Positions 1 through 9,724 of a stretch of 64,000 nucleotides of DNA are shown here, piece by piece (position 1 is the first letter of the stretch; every line of letters begins with the position of its first letter). The stretch is taken from NCBI GenBank assembly GCA_022661535.1, contig JAKULF010000004.1, positions 3,906,001 through 3,970,000 of the forward strand, in the 5' to 3' direction. The position numbers and the translations under genes were made by a program. The notes under the pieces were generated by a model. It was not told the origin of the DNA, made no database searches, and saw nothing but the letters and a program-made list of their open reading frames with translations. The DNA is from Eutypa lata. Its lineage: Eukaryota > Ascomycota > Sordariomycetes > Xylariales > Diatrypaceae.

Positions 1-240
1 TTCATTTATCCACCATTTTGGGAAATTGATGCCTCAGGCAAAAAGAAACTGTGCCCCCCTGCGCATACGTGTCCTTAACATAAAGAGAGGCTCTTGCTCC
101 CCAGCTTTTTGCCTCTGATAAATTTGAAGGAACTCAAGCAGCCTAGAAAGAGAACAAAGCAAAGACCACCCACCACACCAAATCTGGCCAGCTGACAACC
201 ATTCACTACCACCCTCCCATCCCCACTATATACGAAATCA

Positions 241-324
241 ATGAGGACACCTGTCCTTTACATTCACTTTACACTTCACCCTTCACACTATCACGTTGAC
301 TCACAAAGATACTTGGTAGCCTGA
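241..324 (+). promoter_or_regulatory. possible distal uORF in the hacA leader
   Basis: An ATG at 241 opens a 27-codon frame ending in TGA at 322-324, about 270 nt before the hacA start. A further ATG at 358 is followed after one codon by a stop. Whether these lie inside the transcript is unknown, because the transcription start cannot be seen. hacA/hac1 mRNAs of other filamentous fungi have long leaders with translation-limiting uORFs, so a role is possible. Confidence 0.3.
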
Positions 325-528
325 GCTTGTTGACTCAAAACACCGCTAAGAAAGGCAATGCATTAACAAAGTGGAAGCCTATTCTGCTGATTAACGGTCT
401 TGAGGAATTAGGAAGGCACCTCATTACTACAGCCATATCCCCATAACTTAGCAACGTCGCATTCATTCAATTCTACAACATACAGCAATAGCACATCTAC
501 CAATTGTCCATTTGCTGCTTTTTGTTTG

Positions 529-579
529 ATGAACTGCAGTAAATATACTACAAACCAAGTCCTCCTACACCATCAGTGA
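529..579 (+). promoter_or_regulatory. hacA-proximal uORF, 16 codons
   Basis: ATG at 529 reads 16 codons to TGA at 577-579 and ends 13 nt before the hacA ATG at 593. A ribosome starting here would terminate almost on top of the main start, which should limit hacA translation. uORF-mediated repression is known for hac1/hacA of other ascomycetes; here it is inferred from position only. Confidence 0.5.
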
Positions 580-592
580 TCACTTCGTCAAG

Positions 593-2241
593 ATGGCGTC
601 CCCAAATAGTCAAGTCCCTATGTCGACTCCCACCGTCAAGTTCGAGACCTCGCCTACCGAGTCCTTCCTATCAACCCCGGATGAAATGTACCCATCTCTC
701 TTTGACACATCCGACTCTATGGATCCGGTAGAGGGTATGATGAGCCCTTCGGAATCGGTAGACTCGGCTTCAACTCCGGCTCCAGAGTCTTCGGATAAGA
801 AGCCTACCAAGAAGAGAAAGTCGTGGGGTCAAGTCCTCCCAGAGCCCAAGACCAACCTACCTCCGAGGTATGATACACATGATTGACTTACTCCAGCGGT
901 GACCGCAATGCTAACATAATGGTAACTAGGAAACGAGCTAAGACAGAAGATGAAAAGGAACAACGGCGAGTTGAGCGAGTCCTTCGTAACCGCCGAGCTG
1001 CCCAGTCTTCCCGAGAGCGCAAGCGACAAGAGGTAGAGGCCCTAGAGCAGCGATGTAAAGAACTCGAGGCCGCCCTTCAGAACCGGGATAAGACGGTAGA
1101 ATTATTAGTAGAAGAAATGAAGAAAATGCGGAGACATCCAGGTGGCTCAACTCGGGGCTCGTCACCCTTCGATAACCTCGAGCCCTCTCCCCTTACCCTC
1201 TCCCAGGCCTTGTTCGGCTCTTCGACAGAGTCAAATATTCAAGGCACTTCCGGGGCAATGAATGACTTCATCCTAATGCCCGAGTCCAATGCCACCGTTA
1301 ACCCAGCATCCCTTTCCCCCGAACTAAACCCGGTCGCCGATAGCACCGAGGACAACGATGATTCGGCAGCGACGACAACAAGCGACGCGGCCCCCGTTTC
1401 CGCGGGTACTTCCTCCGACGTGACACAACATCCAGCAGCGGTGTTGTGCGACCAGCAGTGTCAGTCGGTGGAAGTTCCGCAGTCATGGGTGGCCTCGCGT
1501 CAAACGTTGGCGCCGGCACTGTCTCTCTTTCTGCAGCTCCAAGCGCTGTTGACCGCCTCCTCGGTGATGCTTTCGGCATGCCGGCATCCCTTGACCTTGA
1601 TCGCTGGGGCACTGAAAACCAACTTAGCCCTTCAGCCGACCCCCTCAATTTTGAGTACGATCATCTGGTTGGTGACGCGACCCCGCAATTTCAGGAGTTC
1701 GACTTCGAGCAATTCCTCAGCACCGACGACAGCGGCGCAGCTTCCGGCGCGACCGCGGGCGGCGACTCGATCGCCCAAGAACCCGAATTCACTTCGAGCC
1801 TCTTCGACTCTGAGACTCAAATCCCTTCAGAAGCTTTTAACCAGCAGCCCCATACTGGCGCGTCCCTTGATGGATGCGACGATGGGGTTATTGCGGTTGG
1901 TGTCTGAGGGATGCGATGATCGGGTCGAGGGGCTGGCCAGTGGATCCCCGGGTATCAAGGGAGATCGTAGCCGTGGCCCGCTAACGTGGCCAGAAGGCAC
2001 CAGCTTACCGTCGCGAGAGGTTTTGCTCACACTCCTGTGGGCAATCCGCGTCGAAGAACGGAAAATAGTATCGAAGGAGACGACTATAGTCTCCTCTTCG
2101 CCAGTTCCTCGACCCGAATCGGGCATCCTTCAACAACAAGAGGAAACACCATCCCAGAAATATGTACTATCGATAGCCAGGAAAAGGCAAGGCGATGCAC
2201 CCGTCGTGGGAGGTGCGAAACGTTTTAGGTACGGGGTTTAG
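593..2241 (+). CDS. hacA: HacA/Hac1 bZIP transcription factor of the unfolded protein response, with 20-nt Ire1-type intron
   Basis: Nuclear bZIP activator of ER-stress genes. Exons are 593-867 and 930 onward; the spliceosomal intron 868-929 has GTATGA, branch GCTAAC and TAG. The basic region spans about residues 104-125 with N112-x7-R120, followed by a zipper with leucines at 130, 137 and 151. The unspliced frame runs to the stop at 2241 (528 aa). Removing the 20 nt 1436-1455 shifts translation to another frame that ends at 1907, giving a 410-aa protein with an acidic, Ser/Asp-rich C-terminus ending IAVGV, as expected for active HacA. The cut sites sit in two hairpin loops of the form CNG|CNGN. 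Regulation is therefore by stress-induced cytoplasmic mRNA splicing, probably with uORF control. Family assignment is firm; exact cleavage is deduced from consensus. Confidence 0.93.
1424..1464 (+). promoter_or_regulatory. Ire1 cleavage hairpins flanking the 20-nt hacA intron
   Basis: The left hairpin pairs 1424-1432 with 1440-1448 (nine pairs, one of them a U-G wobble) around the 7-nt loop CAGCAGC at 1433-1439. The right hairpin pairs GAC 1450-1452 with GTC 1460-1462 around the loop CAGCAGT at 1453-1459. Both loops fit the Ire1 consensus CNG|CNGN, giving cuts after G1435 and G1455. A direct repeat CCAGCAG (1432-1438 and 1452-1458) means the ligated product is the same for any equivalent 20-nt register. 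Confidence 0.9.
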
Positions 2242-3428
2242 GGCGGATTATATAGGAGAGGGAGGCATCAGCCGGCGTAAAGGGGGTTTTGCATCGAGCA
2301 CCGGATCGGGCTCTTATAGCGGATTTGAAAATCTGTATTTGTATGTGGTTATGACGGACAATATATCAATCGGCCTAGATGTCGATGTGTTCTACTACAA
2401 ATCTATTTGCCATATTGAGTGTATATTTGTATGCCTTGTATTTATGACATGTTATGGTGGAGGGCTGAGATATCTAAACACTACATACTCTGGGAAGATA
2501 TATCTACTTATCATCACCAATTCCAACTCCAGGTTAAGTGGCAAGTACTGAATGGGCACATTTCGTTCAACAGCCACGGTCAAGTTGTTTGAAGTTGCCA
2601 GTGGTAGTCCACTACTGCCTTTCATAATTTGACATCAGCAATCATTGCCGTGATGGCCCATTACCTACCTACCTACCTACAAAGAGAGCTGCTCCCTGTA
2701 CAATGCATGGCAAGGGGTTGCCCATACAGAACCAAGACACTCCAGTTATATACAGTAGGCTAGAAAGAGTTCTTATAATCCACCTCAGATATTCTTGTCT
2801 TCCTATCATTCATCCATACAAACAGCCATATTGTCCATTGCTAGGAGACAAAAGCGTACCAACTAACTACCCAGGTAGTATCTTTCATAGGCCATAGGTA
2901 GCTAGGACTTCTTTCATCCAACAGCTACGTAGCTGCCTGGTCACATTGACACCGCTAGAAGTGTCCCTTTCTCATCTATGTCAGCGTGCATCAGCACGCA
3001 ACGTGTCTACTGTTTGGCAAAATTGGTTTCTTTGTTCATCATGCAGCAGAGACATGTAGCTAAGCTAGACTATAAGGTATTTGAAACCTGGATATGGGGC
3101 AATCTGCCCGACCGTTTGGATGGCACACAAAGAAACTACGTATTTGAGCTTTGGCGTAGGTTGCTGATGTGATTGAGGTATGCCTGCAAGATGAGAGACA
3201 GTATCTAGATGTAGATGCCCCAGGTATGCCAGATTAGGAGGGTGTGCATTAGGCCGTATTTTTGTTTGCCTCGGGTTTGTAGGAATGGTTGGAATATATA
3301 TATCTGCGAGCATCTCCCCATCTTGCTCGTCCTAGATTTTCTTCAGAACTACCACACAAGATCCATCAGACGCTTGTAAACAAATCGACACAATCACGCA
3401 TACGACATTCCCTGGTGATAGATATACC
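2242..3428. other. intergenic: hacA 3' region and promoter of the next gene
   Basis: Presumed 3' UTR of hacA, a short CTAC repeat (about 2663-2680) and AT-moderate DNA. Small open frames here lack coding character and splice partners. No RNA gene was recognised. Confidence 0.5.
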
Positions 3429-4898
3429 ATGCTACCTAGAGAGGGCCTATCGAACATGGCTGAGAACACGGGTAACAGCAATGATCTTCTATCCCTTGAC
3501 ATCGAGAATCTCACTGTAGCTGCTGCCGAGGGCGCCCCTGAGAACGAGAAGGGACCTAATGATGGCGTGCACGCCAAAGGAGAGGCGGCAGCATCCAAAC
3601 AAGGCCCCGACGTACCCTGGGCTGAAGTTTTCAACTCACTGCGTCAACTCCCCCCTTCTGTCTTCAACCAACTCAAGCACAGCCTCCTAGCCTCTGGAGA
3701 ACCCAAGCTAGTTAATTTTGTTGGCTCTTTTGCTTCTCCCGCTGCCTCTACGTCGTATCAGCTATCGCCGGAAGATCCCACCCCTGGCTCTTCCCCTGGC
3801 TCTTACTATGGCCCTGATTCTGATGGTTCCATCTCGGAAAAGGCAGGCCAAGGCCACGGTAGCAATGATGCTCCCCAATATCATGCCACCGGTCTATTTA
3901 CATCGGCACCTCCTCTCGGTCCCAAACAGCGACCTCTCCCGAGTGAGGCCCTTCGCCCGCGACAAGACGCCCCAAGCCCCGACTCTAGCCCGTATAGGGG
4001 TCCGTCCGGTCCTGTTCCTATTACCGATTCGACCGGAAACCAGCGAACGGCCGCAATGGACCCTGTTTCTGTCGACAAGCTCACTAAGCTCGGATTTAAC
4101 CCTCATCTCTATGGGTTTGACGATGATACTTGTAGCTCCATAGTTGCCTTGCCATCCCCCGAACTGCTTGATGCCATCAACATGCTGAAATCCACACTCC
4201 GCCCTGGGAACGCTACCGGGCCTTCACCGGAGGATCCCCCGGCTAAGGGAACGCCTTCGCCATCGAACCCCACGCAGTGGCCTCGCCTTCCGTTGCTTCC
4301 ACGCGACCCTGGACAGTCACAGACTTTTCAAGGCTCTCTTGACAATCGCGGAGGTGCATCGTACCTTTGTAAAACCGGAAACCAGGATAACGAGGCCGCT
4401 CGTTACTCGATTCATGGTGGCCATCCCATTCCTACGATTCCGGGCCATGTCGACTCTGTGTATACCCAGACTGATAATCACGCACCCATTGCACCCGGTG
4501 GAACGAGCAATTCAGCTTTCGACAATACGATGAGACCACGCCTCCCTCTGCAGCCAAAGGAAGAAAGAGCCGGTTGCCCCTTCCCCGGCCAACCCAATAC
4601 CTATGGTGGCTACAACGCCGGTCGCTACAACAACTACAACACCCACCGAGAGGGGACACAACCGGGACTGGCCGGAGCACCACAGTATAAGCCCGCTGCC
4701 ACTGGATGGCCGCCACTTGGCACCACAATGCCGTACGAGATCGAGAAGAATCATGCAGATGCCAACGGTAATGCTAGGAAGACGGCTGAGGAATTACGGG
4801 CGGTGGTTGCTAATCTTGGGTCAATGATCCGGAGAAATCAGGACGAGCTCTACGTGGCGCGTATCCGACTCCAAGGCATCTTGTCACGAATTCAATGA
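3429..4898 (+). CDS. proline/serine-rich disordered protein, unknown function
   Basis: Single-exon frame of 489 residues, family not recognised. A short, possibly helical stretch follows at about residues 62-100 (PWAEVFNSLRQLPP onward). The middle, about 105-435, is rich in Pro, Ser, Gly and Asn with no visible fold. The last 50 residues (about 440-489) look helical and coiled-coil forming. No signal peptide or membrane segment is seen. The start is uncertain: the ATG at 3429 opens the frame, but the ATG at 3456 (residue 10) has a better context (A at -3, G at +4). The protein is probably a cytosolic or nuclear scaffold-like factor, but nothing proves it. The length of the open frame and its codon bias make it very likely to be a real gene. 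Confidence 0.75.
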   Translation: MLPREGLSNMAENTGNSNDLLSLDIENLTVAAAEGAPENEKGPNDGVHAKGEAAASKQGPDVPWAEVFNSLRQLPPSVFNQLKHSLLASGEPKLVNFVGSFASPAASTSYQLSPEDPTPGSSPGSYYGPDSDGSISEKAGQGHGSNDAPQYHATGLFTSAPPLGPKQRPLPSEALRPRQDAPSPDSSPYRGPSGPVPITDSTGNQRTAAMDPVSVDKLTKLGFNPHLYGFDDDTCSSIVALPSPELLDAINMLKSTLRPGNATGPSPEDPPAKGTPSPSNPTQWPRLPLLPRDPGQSQTFQGSLDNRGGASYLCKTGNQDNEAARYSIHGGHPIPTIPGHVDSVYTQTDNHAPIAPGGTSNSAFDNTMRPRLPLQPKEERAGCPFPGQPNTYGGYNAGRYNNYNTHREGTQPGLAGAPQYKPAATGWPPLGTTMPYEIEKNHADANGNARKTAEELRAVVANLGSMIRRNQDELYVARIRLQGILSRIQ

Positions 4899-6424
4899 GG
4901 GCTATCTTTGGGGGTAGGCATGATGCTTTGAGTTGTGGTTCTGTTCTCCTTCATTGGCTACATCGTCATGAAATCCTTGCGGCAATGAGGGTGTATGTAT
5001 CATTGTATGTAGTTAGTCTGTTGGGGTGTATGGTTTCTCTAATACCACTACTGTTTGAGTGATGGAGTGATGGGGTGATGGGAACAGTGAAGGAGCTATG
5101 TCATTTTCACTGCGCAATAATGGCAAAGAATAAATATTAACCTAAGTGTTGCGAAAAGAAAATGGAATGAGATCATGCACATTGTAGTAGGTATTATTAC
5201 AGTGAGCCTGATTTGAGCAGAGAATGTCCTAGCTGAGGCTTGCACTGCTGATCTCGACCAGATGTTATCTTAAGTAAAAGGTCTTACGAACTTCAAATGA
5301 AATCAATTAGCTGGGAGGTACACAGGTTAGCTACGTAAAAAGGGGATCATCATTATTGCCTAGGTGAGAAGGTAATAAGCAGGTTGACCCGAACGTAGTG
5401 TTAAGTAGTTAAATAAGAAATCGGATTAGCAACCAAGGCAACGCGAGTCCCGCAGAGTACGTACAATCCAAGTACTCTGAGTCTGGCCGAGGGCGTGACG
5501 ACGTCTGATGAAACCAGCCGGATGGCAAATCCCCCCGGGTTTGGGAGTAGGGCACGCTTGTATCGAGGCCCTCAACGTGTCCGTAGTCCGTGGATTGGTT
5601 ATTGCTTGGCCAATCGACTTCCACGGGCTGCTCTTTTTGCCAATCTCCTTTATTTTTTGGATTTGTTAATTACTCTTGATGTTGGTTCATGCTTCGCTGG
5701 CATAGGTTGGCTTTCACCTTGTCCTCTGTGTGTCATCATGAGGACTGGTTGCCTTGGACGCGAGGTAAACCCCCAGGACGACACGTGGTACCTCTGCGGG
5801 TGGGCAATCTACATACCGTTGATTTTGTACCGCTGTGGTCTAGTGGTTACATACATGTAGGTGTAAAAATACACTATCACCACGCCTGCCAAATCCGTCC
5901 CCCCTTTATTTACCCTGAAGAGCACAAATTCGAAGCTCAACAGCGAGGGACTACATTTACCAATTATTTTCTCATATTCTTGTATGATTTCCTCATTTTA
6001 TTCCTCTTACCAGTTTAACTTTCTTGAGGATGTGTCCAATGAATTTGTACTCCATCGCTTAAGTAACTTGTGGCTCAAGAATTTCAAGTGGTTTTGATCC
6101 GATAAATCCGTGGAATAATCAATTGAATAGTAGCCCTCGAGTAGCCTTATAAGAAAATAGACCACATCTTAGCCCCAAACCTCATCAACTTGCATAATCA
6201 ATCATCGGGAAGACATGCAACAGGAAGGTAACCATAAAAGAACCACCCGGGCAAACACGCCTTTCGAAACGCTTAGTTCTGTCCCTTAGATGACACGGCT
6301 TTCTCCCCCCCTTTTCCCTCGTCAGAGTGAAGCATGAGAGAGGGGGAAGTAAGTCAATAAATAAGAACCTTTAAGCTAGGCTTAAGGTTGAATACAGTAT
6401 GCCTATGAGTTATCGATATCAGCG
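4899..6424. other. intergenic between convergent genes
   Basis: Holds the 3' ends of the disordered-protein gene and of the caspase-like gene, which converge here. The stretch 5845-5857 resembles a tRNA A box but no B box follows. No gene is supported. Confidence 0.5.
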
Positions 6425-8416
6425 TTATAACGACGTCCGTACAGTGAAACTCAATGCAGCCCAGCTCTGCGATATATCCGTGCTCGATTTACTACCACCC
6501 CTAATTGGCTCTTTTGCCTTCACTAGTTCTCCCAACTTCGGTAGCTCCAGTACATCAAAAGACGTGGGTTCTGAAGTGACGAAAATTTTGATAATATCTT
6601 CACATTCCTGGTATCCCTTTTTCCTCATCTCTAACGGGACTTTTGTTTTGAACCGTTTGGTTAACGTTCCCGTAAACTTGTCGATAGATTTTAGTTGGGG
6701 TATAGCTTCGTACGTGCCGTGGTAGATGTTCGCGACTTGCCAATCTGGCCCAAGGTTGTAAATGTAGATATATAGGTTCTCGCGTCGCAAATTCCTTATT
6801 TCTAGTGTCAACGTGAACTTTGCCGCTTCTTCGTGTTTGACTTCGATCAAGCACCCTGGGTTGAAGATCTCTCCAGAACGGGAAGTAATTCGAACGTTGA
6901 ATGACTGAGAAAAAGCATCCGCCGGTGTATTGTTTGTTAGCTCCTTGACCAGCCTATACCTGGCTAGATGCTCTAGGATGTTGAAAATCTGGTTGGCATC
7001 TGTCTCTCCGTACAGCATATGAGGTAGATTGTCAACCCTCTTATTTGAGTCGTCCCGTATCTCGTACCTATTGCCATCCTTCACAACATGAAATGCACAA
7101 GGGGAATTGTCTCCTTCAACATGAATATGGAGCAATCCACCGGTCTGTCCCACCACCCACTCGTTGTGATAGGGAAGACTTTCTTCGTCGAGGCGAACCT
7201 TGAACCTCCGCAGGGCAAGCTTGGTAAGGGCACTGGCGACCCATCCTGTCCGCGGGCGAAGAGTTGTTGTTTCTAATGGTTCTAAAATGGATGTAAGACC
7301 TTTGACTTGCGCCACTTTAGCCATTACCGAGTTCTGTCCTGTTGTGACGCTACGTTCAGTGTAGTCCATCGGGCGTAAAAGAAATTGGTCACCAGCAGAG
7401 ACTCCATGTGCTTCCCCCGCTGGTAGTTCAAAACCGCCATCCTTTTTAACCACGACCAACGTAGTAGCAAAACTCCCGCCTAGCCTGCTGTACCCAAAGA
7501 AACTTAAGTTCTTATTCCCATATAGAACCGGGTTTTGTTGAGGTCTCAGCCCGTAACTTTGAAATTTGGCACACAAGTGGTCGTATATCTCCTTATGCCT
7601 GCTCAGGAGGCCACCACACTCAGTGAGAGTTCTGAGCAAGCAGTACGACAGCGCACCATGTCTTTCCCCATCAAACCTAGCTTCCCGGGCTTCTTCATTT
7701 GGGCCGCATGCGACAAGTATTGCATACCAATCTGGGCTGATTAGCCAGTTTGGTAACATCGATACCTCGCGGTTCTCAGAAACATCCACCGGGGAATCGA
7801 GGCTTTTGTCTGTATCTAGTGGAAACAAGGCGTCGATCTCGGGGTCGAAAGGAAGAAACCGATTGTCACGGTCGTCCCAGCGGTATACACTCGCAGAAAA
7901 GCAGCAGTCTAGAACAAGCGTTACGACCAGTTCCTTATCTACCATGGCTTTTACATAGCCGGATAATTCGGGACCCCAGAGATACCGAACGCCACTTTTG
8001 TGTGTCTGGTCAAGTAAAACAAGTGCTAGATCGCCCGTAGACCTGTTTGAGAATGCACCATTAGGCGTTCCTCTGGTGCCATGTCCTGAGAAATGGATAT
8101 AGACAAAGTCGCCAGGGCTAGCTAAGGCGGTCACTCTCCGTAAGGCAGAGGTTACATTTTCATATGTTGGCCAGTACATCGGGAGTTCAATGGGAGTAGT
8201 CGATCCCTGCTCATTTCCCGCAGTTGCAGTAAGCATTTCGATATGGACAGGATTCAAACCTCCTTCAAGATATGCCTTTATACTCTGCACGTCCCGTACG
8301 CACCCTTTCAAGGGTTTCTGTCGGTAAGTGTTGATTCCGATTAGGAGTGCATAGTGTTTTATTTTCGTGTATTGAGTATCCATTGTAGCTTGACAATTTC
8401 GGGATAGAACGAACAC
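6425..8416 (-). CDS. caspase-like (peptidase C14) protein with C-terminal accessory domain
   Basis: Single-exon, 663 aa. The N-terminal caspase fold runs from the YALLIGIN strand (about residue 22) through the catalytic His motif HFSGHG (His112) to the Cys motif LDCCFSAS (catalytic Cys probably Cys172). A p10-like segment with ACGPNEEA and a following GALSYCLLR helix lies at about 234-262. Residues about 320-663 form a C-terminal region; the stretch around LYIYIYNLGPDW resembles the DUF4384-type beta domain often attached to caspase-like proteases. The likely start is either 8416 or the Met at 8383 (MDTQYTKIK), which begins just before the fold. There is no signal peptide, so it is probably cytosolic. 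It would cleave proteins in a regulated death or stress pathway; substrate unknown. It lies beside a small protein, a DUF6594 protein and a deaminase. Confidence 0.85.
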   Translation of the reverse strand: MFVLSRNCQATMDTQYTKIKHYALLIGINTYRQKPLKGCVRDVQSIKAYLEGGLNPVHIEMLTATAGNEQGSTTPIELPMYWPTYENVTSALRRVTALASPGDFVYIHFSGHGTRGTPNGAFSNRSTGDLALVLLDQTHKSGVRYLWGPELSGYVKAMVDKELVVTLVLDCCFSASVYRWDDRDNRFLPFDPEIDALFPLDTDKSLDSPVDVSENREVSMLPNWLISPDWYAILVACGPNEEAREARFDGERHGALSYCLLRTLTECGGLLSRHKEIYDHLCAKFQSYGLRPQQNPVLYGNKNLSFFGYSRLGGSFATTLVVVKKDGGFELPAGEAHGVSAGDQFLLRPMDYTERSVTTGQNSVMAKVAQVKGLTSILEPLETTTLRPRTGWVASALTKLALRRFKVRLDEESLPYHNEWVVGQTGGLLHIHVEGDNSPCAFHVVKDGNRYEIRDDSNKRVDNLPHMLYGETDANQIFNILEHLARYRLVKELTNNTPADAFSQSFNVRITSRSGEIFNPGCLIEVKHEEAAKFTLTLEIRNLRRENLYIYIYNLGPDWQVANIYHGTYEAIPQLKSIDKFTGTLTKRFKTKVPLEMRKKGYQECEDIIKIFVTSEPTSFDVLELPKLGELVKAKEPIRGGSKSSTDISQSWAALSFTVRTSL

Positions 8417-8868
8417 AATATAGCTGCTGATTAGTACAATGGCGTATAACCAAGCTACACTATCGAGAAACGGTATAAATGTGAGGCAAAGTTAAGTCTA
8501 TAACTTAAGTGAAATAGGTTCTTAGTTCGACAGAAAGGATGAATGGCATTACAAAAAGCTGAGATGGCAGCAACCGACCATTCGAAAAGGGGTTAAAAGA
8601 TCTACAACGAACTCTATGAGGCAATTTTCAAGTCAACGTGAGCCTTACAAGGCAACGATGTTAGGCGTCGATGAGATGAGGTAGGCTACGCTTATGAGGC
8701 GGGGTGCATGACAGGGGCCTAGATCCTACAAAATAAGTAATAGTTTTATGCTGAACATCAACACACCCTATCAGGTTCCATGGTTTCCCCCGCCGTGGAA
8801 AACAGCTATGAGTGCCTGATCCGTCCTGACAACCTTCGCAGACAATGACTAGAATGCAGCAAAGCGAA
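8417..8868. other. intergenic, promoter side of the caspase-like gene
   Basis: About 450 bp between the stop of the small two-exon gene and the start of the caspase-like gene, both on the minus strand. No convincing motif or further gene. Confidence 0.5.
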
Positions 8869-9264
8869 TTACGCAGCTTCCAAGTCATGATTCTCTACTT
8901 CTTGTCCACCTTTGGCAGTTCTCCCGTTTTCATCAGAGAGTGTGCATTTTCCGTTAGAAATCGTTTCAACGAGATAGGGTCCCTCGCGGGATCCTGAAGA
9001 TACCAAGTAGACTTTGTCCCCGATGCAGAATTGAGGCTTCTAATGATGGGACGTTACAATAAGGCTCAATTAGATACGGTGCGTGAGATTGCTAACCTCG
9101 ACGTATGATGCCACATAAGGACGGCTATCGGCTCCATCAAATGAAACCCTCGGACTCGCTGTGCTAAATCCAAATATCAGCGCTAGCTCAGTATATTGAT
9201 TCCTATCGCTCGCTAGGTACCTACTCATCTGCAGAGGCCATAGTCCGGTTTGACAAGATATCAC
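8869..9264 (-). CDS. small two-exon protein with a GDKVYL...GPYLV beta-rich domain, unknown function
   Basis: Exon 1 is 9264-9097 and exon 2 is 9039-8869. The 57-nt intron 9096-9040 (GTTAGC...TTAG) is phase 0. The product is 112 aa. Residues from about 60 on contain the run IGDKVYLVSSGSREGPYLVE, then a CTLSDENG turn and an acidic tail ending EAA. This has the look of a small SH3-like barrel seen in short fungal proteins of unknown function; that family resemblance is from memory and untested. There is no signal peptide or membrane segment. It is co-oriented with the caspase-like gene and divergent from the DUF6594 gene (460 bp apart), so shared control is possible. The start at 9264 is the first ATG; residue 13 (MSRYLAS) is an alternative. 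Confidence 0.65.
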
Positions 9265-9724
9265 TTTGGTTAACTTGATCGTTTAGGAAATAATTGATGG
9301 TACTACGGTTTAAAGAGTTTGAGGGAGATATCGCCTAGCTATTCGGGCCCGAAGGCCTCAGTTTATATAGCCCTTTACCCATGCACGAGTTGCCCAATAG
9401 AATGCTAGCAGTCGCCCAAGATGTTAGGCGCTTCATGCAGGTAAGCAGACCATCGCGGTGCCCGCATATCAACGTTCCAAATACAACCCTTTAATGTATG
9501 GATTGATGCAGAGCCTGCTTCTCGTGTTGTAATAGCTTGCACCAAGTAACGTAACAGAGTAACGACGGCATCCTTCCTTCACCGAATCAACAGCCTCAGC
9601 AACATAGCCTACAGTGTTTCCAGCTTTAATAAGATAACCATCTAGTAGACCTTGGCTAGAAACAAATACTATACTGCTTGTTCTTTTCGCTATTCCATTT
9701 CTAAAATTTGAGGTTGAAACTAAT
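9265..9724. other. divergent promoter region, 460 bp
   Basis: Separates the minus-strand small gene from the plus-strand DUF6594 gene and must hold both promoters. No clear TATA box or repeat was identified. Confidence 0.5.

Noticed and set aside
5831..5875. tRNA A-box-like TGGTCTAGTGG
   Set aside because: No B box follows within the usual distance and no cloverleaf forms.
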